A stretch of 64,000 nt of DNA. It comes from Cytospora piceicola (Eukaryota > Ascomycota > Sordariomycetes > Diaporthales > Cytosporaceae). The notes below the pieces were generated by a model. It did no database searches and was not told where the DNA came from. It worked only from the letters and a program-made list of their open reading frames with translations. Position 1 is the stretch's first letter. Each line of letters starts with the position of its first letter. Location: positions 806,001 to 870,000 of the forward strand of contig JALQBC010000009.1 in assembly GCA_023375675.1 (NCBI GenBank), read 5' to 3'. Position numbers and translations under genes: made by a program. Below are positions 39,252 to 49,556 of this stretch, one piece after another.

Positions 39252-40339
39252 GAAGCTTGTGACGCGGTCTTAGTGATCGACACAGTCTACAGGCCGAAAG
39301 GTAGCACTTAATGTATCTAGAAATGAGCTGGCTGTGACGGCGTATAGGAAAGTTAAGTAGCTTGCGTTTGCAATACGTAGGTCTCTACTGCAACGTGCTG
39401 GAGGGGCTTGCTTTGCTAAAGCAACTGGGCTCAAAAGGTCAGTGGGCGCGTCTGAAGTACAAAGAGGCGGATCCACTGGTAGAAGGAAAGTTGGTGCAAG
39501 ATTATCTGAGGTTTGGTAGTATTTCGATATGGCATGAAAGGGAGGTTAGAGGGGGAAATGCAGCACGCGTCGAACAGCCAGGCCGCTCATAGGGGTGGGG
39601 GTGGCTAGCCAAGCTGCGAATTGAAAGGCTACTTGGTACAGGAATGGAGAGGATAGAAATATGAAACGGTGACTCGAGGGCTTACCTGTATTTTTGACAG
39701 GTGATGTGCAATGTTGCTGGCTCCTTAGTTGACTTGCGCAAACAGAAGGGGGTGGAAGAACGGTGATGAGAAACGGCAGAGTCTGAGAAGTCTGTAGTAC
39801 TGGAAGCTGCCCGCTAGTTGGTTTTACAGCTGAGGTGCTTAGGAACTTCAAGGCCAACATAATAGCACCTCAAATAAACCCGAAGATACTTAAGTAGGCG
39901 GGTGTTGCTCGTAGGTCCTACCAACCTTGTGGCTGCAGTTATACAGCAGATGAGATAGGGCTAGAGGCAGCGGCGCCAGAGTAATTATGTACTTGGAGCA
40001 AAAGCTCCTACTTCCCTCATCCTCCTCTTCCTTCTATCATTCCTGTCTTCTTCTTCCTGTTCCCTTCGTAAGTACCTGGTCAAGTAGATACGCAACCTTG
40101 AATAGGATCTGGGAGAGGGCATCCAACTCCAACTTCAACAGGTCCCAAAACCCCGGCCGTCCTCGCTTTCCATGCAGGCTTGCCTGAAGGCGGATCCTAT
40201 AGACTGACCAGTGCCAGGGGTCTTGGGCTCTATGATCTCAAGGGCGTTGACCTTGGCTGCGATCTTGGAAACTGTTGTCTGCACCGATGGACAACTCAAT
40301 CCATGATGCAAGGGTATCAAAGTCACTCGGTGGGTTTCC
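39252..40339. other. Intergenic, about 1.1 kb
   Basis: I see no convincing gene on either strand; the open frames are 60-104 codons with low-complexity or frame-shadow composition. It contains the upstream region of the coiled-coil gene and the downstream region of the LRAT/NlpC-like gene. Confidence 0.55.
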
Positions 40340-41260
40340 TTAGGGTATCACTTTCGATCCTTTCTCCACTATCAGTCGATCCCCAGCAGTCTTGATATCA
40401 GACCTCAGCTCCCGTAAAGCATCTCGGTCGAGGTGCATCTTCATTAGCAATACCGACGATATCTTCGTCGAAAGCATCTTTACCTCCACCCCTAGATTGG
40501 CCTGGCTGATGATTTTGCCATTGCAAAGCTCTCTAACAAGCTCCTCGGCAAGGTGCTGGCAATTGTTCGAGAACAAATTATACCTGGGATGCGAGGATAT
40601 GAACCCAGCCGCTGCAGGACATGTCAGCCATGAGTCACGTACAGCCATGGATCATGTCGGAAGTTATGGGGTCGTTCGCATACCCAGTTCCAAAATCTCA
40701 TCATGACTCCTCGTTGTCTCGCCAATATAACTCGCAGTGGTCCAAGAATCCACCATCTGTTCCGTCACGGGAAAGCACCGAGGATAATTCTTCATAAGCT
40801 TGGTCGTTGGGAGCATCTGGTCGGACATAAGGTCATAGAGATATACTGTCCCGTCGCCCCTGTCGACAACGACCAGAGCCCAGTGAGAGAGACTGTCCAG
40901 CGACAAGGCTGCATGCTTGGCCAGGAGCTTCGACGCCAGCTTGGTCACCTGAATGCCGTTGATGTCAATTGCCGAGGTAATGACGAGCACAGCCGAGGTC
41001 TTGCATCTCGGATTATACTCCAAGGCCTCGTCCAACTCGGCAACGGTATGGTTGCCGTCGAGCTTTGCACGGATGTGCTTGACAAGGGCCTTCTTCTCTT
41101 CGCGGGCCTCGCCGCGTTGTCTGTGATGAGTGTTAGGAGTGCCTGGGCTGAGTGTTGGATCGTCAGGGGAGCCCTCGTCGAGTTCCGCTTACTTTATCTT
41201 ATCAAAATATTCCTTTCCTGCTGTCACAAGGTGTGACGCACTGATTCCATGAAATGGCAT
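40340..41260 (-). CDS. LRAT/NlpC-P60-like Cys-His protein
   Basis: Three exons (41260-41193, 41120-40684, 40611-40340) give 258 residues. Both introns are 72 bp: one runs from GTAAGC to a CACAG end with CTAAC inside, the other from GTATGC to CTGCAG with CTGAC. The reading frame closes exactly across both. The central region has SHWALVVV (His102) with GTVYLYDL, and later YNLFSNNCQHLAEEL (Cys186, His188). This His-then-NCxH pattern is seen in LRAT-like, PPPDE and NlpC/P60-clan thiol enzymes, which cleave or transfer acyl or peptide bonds. The N-terminus (25-45) is a charged helix. No signal peptide or membrane segment is seen, so it is probably intracellular. The family call rests on the two motifs only; the substrate is unknown. 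Confidence 0.7.
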
Positions 41261-41766
41261 GCTGTTTTGCAAAGTGAGCGTCAACTGAAGGAGTGTGCGG
41301 AAGAAAATGGTGTGGCAAGGCAAGCGCCCGTAGGCCAAACTTTGGGAAGATGACCGGAAGGGTGCAGAGACAGAATCTATATTCTATGTAGTGACGGTCC
41401 CGGTTTTCAAGAACTGTAGGCGCCCGGAAGCCGGGTGAGTAGATGGGGCCTTGTGACCCTGAAGGAATCATGAGTGGGAGACCCCTGTCTTTCAAGGTCC
41501 GTCCCAGCGCCCAGTGGCAGAGCGGCAATGCCTTGGCCGAGCCATGTGCTCAGCCTCATTCATTATGCGCATATCTTATTGTCACATAGCGGAACCGGCG
41601 GCGGACGTTATCGGCACTGTGGCATTGCCACAACTTCTGTGGGGTTTCTTGGGACGCTCGTCCCGGGATATTAACGATTACTTGACTGCTTGAGTAGTGG
41701 CCTGCAGCGTTTCTTTTGACGGTGTATTCCCCTACTCAGGTATTTTTGCAATGATCTGACGGCAAC
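41261..41766. other. Intergenic
   Basis: About 500 bp between the 3' end of EXO5 and the start of the LRAT/NlpC-like gene, both on the minus strand, so it should hold the promoter of the latter. No other feature was recognised. Confidence 0.55.
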
Positions 41767-43459
41767 TCAAACCATTGCATCGAATTCGACCGAAGAGCTC
41801 CTCCGTCTTCTTGTCCTTGAAGATTTCCTTACTGTCTGCTTCTTACCATCAGCGTCAGCATCTGCATGAGCAGCCCTCTTCTCACGTGCTCTTCTCAGGT
41901 TCTCCAAATCGATCTCTTCCCTCCAAGAACATATCTCTGCAAACTCGCAAAAAGAGCACTTGTACGCCTCTTCGATATCCACTCCCGCGGCGGGGCGTTC
42001 ACCTCGCCACCATTGCATATACCCGTCAAGGTACTGGTCCAGGACCTGTGAGTCCACCGCAACGACGTTGGTCCCGATCAACTCACCCTCTTCCCCTCGT
42101 AAACGGTACTCCACAGTCACGACACTACCTAAACTGCCAGCACCTGCGGGGAAGGTCAGCTTGAGCTCGTCTCTGAGCAGCGGGACTAATTCCTGCAGCG
42201 TGCAGTATTTCAAGAGGTCATGTGTGTCCGAGTTCTGCGAGGGAGCTGTTGTCGATGATACCACCGAGCTGGAGTCGTGGAACACGTCGTCGTGCAGCTC
42301 GCCGATCTGCGCGAGAAATGCATCTGAGAATGGCGCATCGATGTCCAAGCCGTATCTCCTGAAGACTTGCAGGAAGTCGAGCTGGTCTGACGCCATGCCA
42401 GACAGAAAGCGGTGGTAAAGATAAAGCTGCACCTTCGTAGGGCGCAGCGCAGCTCCCTTCGGTATGCTCTTGGTGCCTCTTGTCTTGACATCTGTCAGGT
42501 AGACCTTGCGGACGTGTTTTGGTCTGGATTCCTCGGGTCGGCTTGACGGGAAGAAGTTCGTGATCTTGTGTTGGGACTCAGTGCCAGCTTGGCTCTCCTG
42601 GCTCTGCATCCATTCCTCCTCGAATTCTGGATTGGGGTTCTCATAAGTCAAGAAGTCTATGAGGCCGTTGACGACGTTTCCGTCGACCAGCCCCCAAACC
42701 TCAAGCTCTCTGGTAACGCCGGTATCCCTCAGCGTCCTCAAGCCTTGTATTATGTTCCAGATTTTGAGGCCAAAAGCGTCCTCCTTCGTAGCAATCTCGA
42801 CCTGTACAGTAGTATGCACCTGGTCCTCCAGCATCTGGTGCAACTTGCTGCCCTCTTTCATCGCCGTCGTCCTTGTCTTCTTCCCGCCTGGCAGCCGTGT
42901 TAAAGTGTACTCGTATTGGAGCTCACACCATGCTCCAGCCGTAAGGTCCGACACGGAGAATGGTTTTCGGGGATAGGTTCGGAAGCGAAGGAGCGGCGAT
43001 CTCGTGTCAGACGCCTCGTTCGAGGGATCGCTAGGCTGCTTGCTGGCTCCTGCCTGCTTTAAGCTGGTCAGGGCATGGCTTACTGGCATCTTCAGGTCAG
43101 TCAGGGTTGGCCTGGAATAGCAGTTCTGGTAGAGGGCACCTACAATCGGGGTACGAGACACCGTCTGTTGGGACGAACGACGGTGCAGACTGCGGCTGGG
43201 TCTTCTGGACAAAGGCGTCCACACTGTCGGTTCGAGCAATCCCGACAAGAGACGCTGTGCCCTGCGAACCACCGCGCGGAAGGTTCGGCGCATGGTGAGG
43301 GACAGCGCTGGGAGGAGAACTAGAGACAGGGGGTCTCTCAAAAACACCAGCGATATGGCTAGTGTTGGCAGCATGCACGTCGTCGACTACAGAAGCAAGG
43401 AGCTCTTCATCTTCGAGCGAGAGGTCGTAGCCATACTCGCTTTCGCCGTCAGACGCCAT
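41767..43459 (-). CDS. EXO5: Exonuclease V (EXO5/DEM1 family)
   Basis: Two exons (43459-43144 and 43082-41767) joined by a 61-bp intron (GTAGGT donor, CTGAC branch, CCAG acceptor) give 543 residues. The junction restores YPDLSHAL, as expected for the family's N-terminal region. The PD-(D/E)XK nuclease core is clear: KLHQMLED (His187), NGLIDFL (Asp248) and LTDVKTR (Asp303, Lys305). A 4Fe-4S cluster is implied by Cys158 in AWCELQ and Cys481, Cys484 and Cys490 in CSFCEFAEIC. The known family is a single-strand DNA exonuclease of mitochondria and/or the nucleus. A 40-residue basic tail (RKSSRTRRRRS) follows the cluster. A longer frame reaching 43374 also exists but lacks this N-terminus. The C-terminal half is diagnostic. 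Confidence 0.92.
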
Positions 43460-44232
43460 GGCGGCGACTGTAGACTGTAGGTTCTTCTCATTCCGCGCTT
43501 GAGAGTAGTGGGCCTCATCGACCTCGCTCTGGCTGCGTCATGACTTTTTGGGCCCGGCGTAATGTATTTGCCTTGAAGACGAGTGGTTGCCCTCGTCCTC
43601 AGCGCGGCTTTAAGTAGGAGGCGCTAGCGGGGCGGGAGTACGCGTCTGTGTTCACAGGGGTGTAAGGCTATCCATAGCACATATTCACATATGTGTGATA
43701 GCGCCTGTGGGCCCTGAAACCGACCCTCATTACTACGATAATCAACTCTGCAATCGAAAAACATTAAGGCTGCCTAATATAGGGGAGGCTAGGTCACCTA
43801 CTACTACCCAAGCCCACTGACAAGGCGCATGACAAGACTGCATATGCTCGTGTCACGTCAAATATAAGCAAGCCACGGCCGATGAGGTCGCCGTTTAAGA
43901 CAGTGAATTGATCCGAGCTTGATATGACAGCAGCTAATTACAATCCTCGTCGGCTGCTCGCATAAACAAATTTCAAGTGGTTTTCAGGTGCGTTTCTGCT
44001 AACATTTATTTCGAAGCGACCGAACGGCAGGGGCCCAGACCTATTGCATACCCCTGAACTATCCAGGCAACAGGTATTCATGGCAATATATGTCCAACGA
44101 TTTTCCTCCTTCACCCGATGATTTATACCTTCCCCCCCCCCCCCGAAAATGTTGTCGTTTATAGTCCTCGGTCATTCTCCACATTATTGAGACATATCAA
44201 CAAAGCCACGTCCGCTGTAACGGAGGCACATC
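43460..44232. promoter_or_regulatory. Divergent intergenic region, EXO5 / F-box gene
   Basis: This 773-bp region lies between two genes transcribed away from each other, so it should carry both promoters. It contains a run of 13 C at 44132-44144, about 90 bp before the F-box start codon. No other motif is claimed. Confidence 0.5.
44132..44144. repeat. Run of 13 cytosines
   Basis: This is a C homopolymer 89 bp upstream of the F-box gene start codon. It is a likely length-variable site and a possible sequencing weak spot. Confidence 0.9.
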
Positions 44233-44924
44233 ATGGCCTCGCTCTTCCGAAGCCGTCCCGCCCTGGCGTCCACCAAGCCCCTGAATCCGGAACCTGAACC
44301 GGTCTCGTACCGAGGCGGGCACATCTACAACCTCACGCCGGGCAGACCAAACGGCGCCAATTTCAGGGATTTGCCGCCGGAAATCCATCTCCTCGTCAGC
44401 AAGGAGCTCATCTACCCGGATGCGCTTTCGCTCAAGCACACCAGCCGATATTTCTACAGCCTCGTTGACACGGGTGTGAGACTGAAAGTAGATTGGCTTG
44501 TGAAACGGCGAATGCTCCATCTAGATTGTCCCAATGACCGCAAGTGCAATCTGCGGACAGACCTGGAGTTCTGTAGGGGTAGCGTAACGTTAGTGACACT
44601 CTTCCCGGGGGTAGCATTTCTGCATGTCGGGTTTAGACGCCCTATCGGATTGCAGAAGGAAGGAAGGAGAGAGGTCCCCGCCCAACTAACAATACCATTA
44701 GTCTACTCATGCGAAGGCGTCGTGAACACATTGAATGTGAGTCTCGTCCTGGGTTGGGATGTTTAGTCTATGATACGGCCAAGTGTGCCCATCGAAAGGA
44801 CAGGTGGAGACGCTGGATGAGACGGCAGATCACTATCGAAATATGGTGGATTCTGTTAGCTGCTATACCTCTGCTTCTGGGTTGGGTTTGGATGACTGAG
44901 TTTGTCAGATGGGTTGTGGCCTGA
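44233..44924 (+). CDS. F-box protein with C-terminal membrane segment
   Basis: Two exons (44233-44588, 44702-44924) give 192 residues. The 113-bp intron has a GTTAGT donor, a CTAAC branch site and an ATTAG acceptor, and is the only junction found that keeps the frame. Residues about 44-80 (FRDLPPEIHLLVSKEL...LKHTSRYFYSLV) match the F-box, which binds Skp1 in SCF ubiquitin ligases. A conserved-looking LHLDCPNDRKC and a Cys-rich stretch follow (HIECESRPGLGCLVY). Residues about 167-184 (WWILLAAIPLLLGWVWM) are a strong transmembrane helix close to the C-terminus, after a basic RWRRWMRR. The layout suggests a tail-anchored F-box protein at a membrane. No substrate-binding repeats are present. Without splicing, exon 1 would read to 44766 with a nonsense-like tail. 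Confidence 0.8.
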
Positions 44925-45306
44925 TGGAACTCATAAAAATGAGAGGGCTGTCCTCCGCCAACCTTGTTTTCATGCACCACTACATTATGCCTCTCCTCAC
45001 CCGTGCCTTGTCAATCACTTTAGAATCACTTGGCTGGTGGTCGAGGTTCCAGACATTTCTTCAATTCCCACACAATCAATTGGCGCAAGGCTGGCTTTCA
45101 GGTGTTTTCATTTGTAATTGAATACGGCCTCAATTTTGATGGGGGCGAACCGATCGACAATGCACGTACGCCCCTGAAGCACTTCCACCACAGCGATCAA
45201 GCCCAGATATGAAAAGAACCCATCAAACGACGCCAGGATTTAGGTTCGCCGACCGCTGCCTCCATAATTTGACATCGGATTGGCACAGGATGGGCGCTTG
45301 CTTCCC
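44925..45306. other. Intergenic between convergent genes
   Basis: About 380 bp between the 3' ends of the F-box gene (+) and the small surface-protein gene (-). It contains only short overlapping open frames. No terminator or RNA gene was recognised. Confidence 0.5.
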
Positions 45307-45961
45307 TCAATTCACAAACCATGACAAAGTGATGGCCCCCAAGCCTGCTCCAATGATACCCAAGGTGAACCATGAGACCTCTCTTCCACGCGCGGCAGGA
45401 GAGACCTTTTCAGATGCGGTCGTTGCAGAGGATGCAGCGGATGAGGTGATGGAAGTCGAAGTCGAGGATGTCGTCGAGAGTGCCGTCGAAGAGCCCGTCG
45501 AAGAGGTTGCAGAAGAGGCTGCAGAAGCGCTTTCAAATGCTGGCTGGAAGTCGTCCACGAGCCCCGAGGGCTCCTGCATAAACTAGCGTCAGTATACCCT
45601 TGCTACGGGCGGCTCACCACATCGTTCAATATCATAGGTCCATGATAGAAAATGGCGTTGAAGAGGTGGGACTCACGCAAATGGTACCGCCGGCTGTGTC
45701 CATCACTACACTCCACTGTCCAGAAGCGCAACGCTGGAACGAAGTCGACATACAGTTCCACTCTCCCTCGGAACTGGAGCAGTCGGAACCAACTGCCATT
45801 TCGCCGCCCGCTGCAAACATAGCTGCGGTTGAGGCGCCGGCGATGGTGGGGAGGAGGATGATAGCACACATAGTGGAGTTGATTGCAGTCTGTCGGCTGC
45901 GAGTTGAAGACGAATGGCGAACGGGCGCGGGCTCAGCGCCGACTTCCACGGGAGCCATCAT
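45307..45961 (-). CDS. Small Cys-containing, Ser/Thr-rich surface protein, probably GPI- or membrane-anchored
   Basis: Two exons (45961-45677, 45573-45307) with a 103-bp intron (GTGAGT donor, CTGAC, TGCAG acceptor; phase 0) give 183 residues from the outer ATG. A hydrophobic stretch at 32-52 acts as a signal peptide or anchor; an inner ATG at 45871 would place it at the very N-terminus and may be the true start. A compact module follows with Cys61, Cys70, Cys78 and Cys95 (GEWNCM, SFQRCASGQW, GGTIC). Then come a Ser/Thr/Ala-rich spacer and a C-terminal hydrophobic segment (WFTLGIIGAGLGAITLSWFV) with no charged tail, as in GPI signals. Such modules occur in many uncharacterised fungal cell-surface proteins. 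Function unknown. Confidence 0.65.
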
Positions 45962-47582
45962 GTTGGGCGACCTTCGATGTTGGGTGAACAGTTTGTGTGA
46001 TACAAGCGGGTGTCGAGAGTTGTGTCCAGAGTTGTGGCTGGTCGAGAGGTCGTACCAAAGACCTTCTGAACGTTACCAGTCGTACCGTCTGACGACAGTA
46101 TTGATAGGTATCGAGAATCAAAGGTACCTAGGTATTACCCAAAGACGCCGCCACCAAAAAGGGAGTGAGGTCTTGTTGTTGTCGTCTGATATCCCTGGCA
46201 AAGGTTACCCACCTACCTAGGTACTTAGCCTAAGGCAGATAGGCATGGAGGGCACCTAGGTACCTAGGTAGGTACTTAGGTGCTTATAGGTCGTCTGTAT
46301 AATTGCCCAGGTGACCAGGTGATTTGCAACTGCCAGGCAGGAAAGTACCGCCAATGCATTCAGTGTATATGATACTGGAACGCAGGTCGGCGGAGGTTGC
46401 TTCTTATTTCACGGCTCCTGAGTCTGGCCATTTGTTCTGCATTGACTCGTATGGGTGAGGCAGAGCAGATCACCATTCCAGCATCTAGGTACGAATTCAC
46501 ATACTTAGTATTAAAAGGACAGTACTCGATCATAGGTAATTGCCAATACAAGCCATCATTACTCGATCAATATACCTACCCAGGTAGGTACCATACCAGC
46601 ACACAGTGGGTGTAGCTTTGGTGCTTTTGAGTACATCTTGTCTTACACGGCCGCTTGACCTGAGATCTTCCAAGCTACAGGTGAGAAGTCGCATGAGGAT
46701 TTGGTCGGAGGACGGCCACACTTCCAGGGTAAACGCAGAGTATTGAATATGTGGTCCACGCTCAGAGACCTTGACTGGCCTATAACTTATATGTGTGGAA
46801 AAGGCACCTGGGCAGCAAACTGACGCTCACCCTAACCTAAGGTTACGGACGAGCGGCAGGGTCCTAACTTGCCAAGAACCAAATCCACCAGTGCACAAGA
46901 TCATGATATGAACACATGGGTATCTTGAAGTCGATGAGTGCCTGTACCTTCTGGCTGGTACACCTGGGCACGTAACAGCTTCGGTCTTCTCCATGGGCAG
47001 CATTGAACGGCTTGGCGTAATAGAGCGAGTACAATAGACGGAAAGTTTTCTCTTACCGGCTCCGGGGGTAGCACCTAAGTCTCTCGCTAAGATGAAGATG
47101 GATGTTCCAAGTTTTCAACTTGCCAGGTGCTTCAACGGGCACAGAGTTCCAAAGAGGTCAAGTTGAGAAGGTGATTGAGGCTACCTAGGTACCTAGGTAG
47201 TATTACATGGCAATACATGCGAACCTTGGAAGTCAGTAGGGTTAGGATCAGAACTCGCTTAAGTACCTAAGTACCTACTTAGGTGAGCACGACCCCGGTA
47301 ACACTAAACCAAAGGTGGCAGGTGGAAACAAACGCAAACGCCAAACACCCCTTCCGGTTCCCCACCCTCCACACTTCTCCTCCTTCAGACAACACCAGAT
47401 TGCCCTGAGCAGTCTGTACCCCATAACATCGTGGCGCTCCCCAAGTAACAACGAGCCTTTACAGTCTTTACCAGGCAATGTTCGCCCCAAAAACCCGCCT
47501 TATTTTTTGAGCTTGATTTACGCGCCTCCATCTCGTTCAAACGTCCTGCCGGACACCCAGCTTCCCCTCTTTACCAGGAATC
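45962..47582. promoter_or_regulatory. Divergent intergenic region rich in TACCTAGGTA palindromes
   Basis: This 1.6-kb region separates the small surface-protein gene (-) and the large F-box gene (+). Five exact copies of TACCTAGGTA occur at 46125, 46214, 46261, 47182 and 47190 (the last two overlap), with further variants at 46254 and about 47258-47284. A 206-codon plus-strand frame at 45600-46220 overlaps the surface-protein gene and is a shadow. No gene was recognised. Confidence 0.6.
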
Positions 47583-49556
47583 ATGACAGTCTCGGAGATC
47601 CCAACACTAGACAGACTCAGGCGCGAAGGTAGAAGTGAAGAGAGCCCATTCGATCAGCTCATATTCGCAGAGTCGACAACGCGAGCTCTGAAGTTGAGGT
47701 CTTGGAACTTGACGTGGGAGCTCCAGAATTGCAGGCATGAACTGGATACCCTGCGCGTAAAGTGGCAGATACGCCAAGTTGAAGATGGGATCTACCTTAC
47801 CGATCCTGCGTGGGGCCAAGGGTCGCCGGCCGACCCCGAACGTCTGTCCCGCATTTCTGCCATGGAGGAAGAGCTTGCCGGGATCAAACAAAGCTTGAAG
47901 AAAATCCAAAAGATTCATGCTGAGGCGAGGGCAGCACACAATGCCTTCGCCAGGGCCAGGTCGAGGCCCATCCATGTACTCGATTTGCCAGATGAGATTC
48001 TGATCGGTATATTCGACTTCGCCAAGGGAAGAAATGAGAGTCGTCTCCACTTCTTCTTCGATGATATGTATACGGACGTCGCCACCATCAAGAACATCCG
48101 CCTGACTTGTCGTCGATTCAGTCGAACAGCCTCCCACCTACTCCTTGCATATGTCGACGTTTGCCTCTCCCCCTCATCTCTTGCGCATCTTAAGGAGGTA
48201 TCTCTCCATCCGGTCATTTCGCGAGGCATCTCGGCTTTGCGCATCCATGCAAGCATCTACAGCTCACAACTGGCTCATGTCCTGGGCCACTTTGCTCAAT
48301 TGGCAACGGAAAAGTTGGCAGACTTTGCGGATTATCACGAGCGCCTCCTCCTCAGGATGAGGTCAGGTGAGGAGGAACGGATGGCTGGCTATTGCACCCC
48401 TGTGGAGGTCAAGAAGGCTGCCCAACAAGCCCGCCGCATCATATCCTCCTGGGAGCAACACTGGCACGCCGACAGCCAGGAGATTGCTGATGCAGCGGAA
48501 GGCGAGCAGTGGCCCTCTGATGTTTCCGCCCTTCAGAGGATTCACAAGGCGTACGCTCAGCGATACGAGGAGCAGCAGTCAGTGATGAAGGACGGCCTTT
48601 TTATAAGAGAGGTCGCTGCCGCCATGGCCCGCATGCCCAAGGCGCTCAGATTGTGCATCACAGACAGCCGAATACAGACATATCCGGACCTGGGCGAGTT
48701 CAAAACTAACTTTGAACTCGCAGACAATCCTGAGCTTTTCCTCCGGGAACGAATGCTCGATTCTATCGCTTGGTTCACTGCAATGGAAGACTTCACCGAG
48801 GACCCACCTACTGACTTACTATTCCGCCTGCCTCTTGCGATCTTCGCAGAAGGGGTGTCGTTGTTCCATCTTGACATTGGAGTGGAGCCTCCTAGAGATC
48901 TATCCATCAAGTTCAATCAAGAGCTTCACCGTGACCTCAGGACGGCCTGCAAAAATCTCCGGGTCTTCGAATTCCGCGGACGGGGCAACCCCGACGAGTA
49001 CTGGATGGCTGAAGCCAACTCCGAGGACTCTGGGGAAGTGCAAAATTTGTTTTCATTTCTGCGCGCGTTTCTGAGCTCGGAATCCATTGAGAGACTGGAC
49101 CTCAACCTTGGGTTCCTTGACGAAGCCGACGAAGTACCCAATGTCAGCGCCGGTTCTCTTCTCACCTTTCGGACGTGGCCTGCGCTGAAGTGGGTGTCAC
49201 TTGACTCGTATCCTATGCATCTTGATGAGCTTCAGCATTTCTTCAGGAATATTCCGCTTGCAACACGACCCTTTCTCTACTTCAAAGGGTTACATCTAAT
49301 AAACGGGACGTGGGAAAAGGCCCTGGATGTCATACGCGAACGACCAAAAGACTGGGACTCTCTGATAAATGACCCACGTGGCGGGGAAATATATGACATG
49401 CCCGATGAGGAGCGAAAGGCTATCTTTGAGCCTAAGGTGGGCTCCAAGGGCGAATATATCGGCACCGACACCAAAGCCTTTCAGTACATATGGTCATATA
49501 TCAAGGAAAACCCCCTGAGGCGGCGGGAGAACACTTCAGAATCATTGGAGTCTTGA
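47583..49556 (+). CDS. F-box domain protein with N-terminal coiled coil
   Basis: This is a single-exon gene of 657 residues. Residues about 35-125 are helical and charged and look like a coiled coil (EEELAGIKQSLKKIQKIHAE). Residues 130-175 are a standard F-box: IHVLDLPDEILIGIFDFA, then NIRLTCRRFSRTASHLLL. The long C-terminal part (about 180-640) lacks recognisable WD40, LRR or kelch repeats but has weakly repeated Leu-rich segments (LRVFEFRGRG, IERLDLNLGFL, LKWVSLDS), as is common in fungal F-box proteins with degenerate LRRs. Its likely role is substrate choice for an SCF ubiquitin ligase; the target is unknown. The start ATG lies in a long upstream region and the reading frame begins right there. 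Confidence 0.85.
   Translation: MTVSEIPTLDRLRREGRSEESPFDQLIFAESTTRALKLRSWNLTWELQNCRHELDTLRVKWQIRQVEDGIYLTDPAWGQGSPADPERLSRISAMEEELAGIKQSLKKIQKIHAEARAAHNAFARARSRPIHVLDLPDEILIGIFDFAKGRNESRLHFFFDDMYTDVATIKNIRLTCRRFSRTASHLLLAYVDVCLSPSSLAHLKEVSLHPVISRGISALRIHASIYSSQLAHVLGHFAQLATEKLADFADYHERLLLRMRSGEEERMAGYCTPVEVKKAAQQARRIISSWEQHWHADSQEIADAAEGEQWPSDVSALQRIHKAYAQRYEEQQSVMKDGLFIREVAAAMARMPKALRLCITDSRIQTYPDLGEFKTNFELADNPELFLRERMLDSIAWFTAMEDFTEDPPTDLLFRLPLAIFAEGVSLFHLDIGVEPPRDLSIKFNQELHRDLRTACKNLRVFEFRGRGNPDEYWMAEANSEDSGEVQNLFSFLRAFLSSESIERLDLNLGFLDEADEVPNVSAGSLLTFRTWPALKWVSLDSYPMHLDELQHFFRNIPLATRPFLYFKGLHLINGTWEKALDVIRERPKDWDSLINDPRGGEIYDMPDEERKAIFEPKVGSKGEYIGTDTKAFQYIWSYIKENPLRRRENTSESLES

Noticed and set aside
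45600..46220. 206-codon plus-strand frame
   Set aside because: It starts without an ATG, overlaps the spliced surface-protein gene on the other strand and has no protein-like features.
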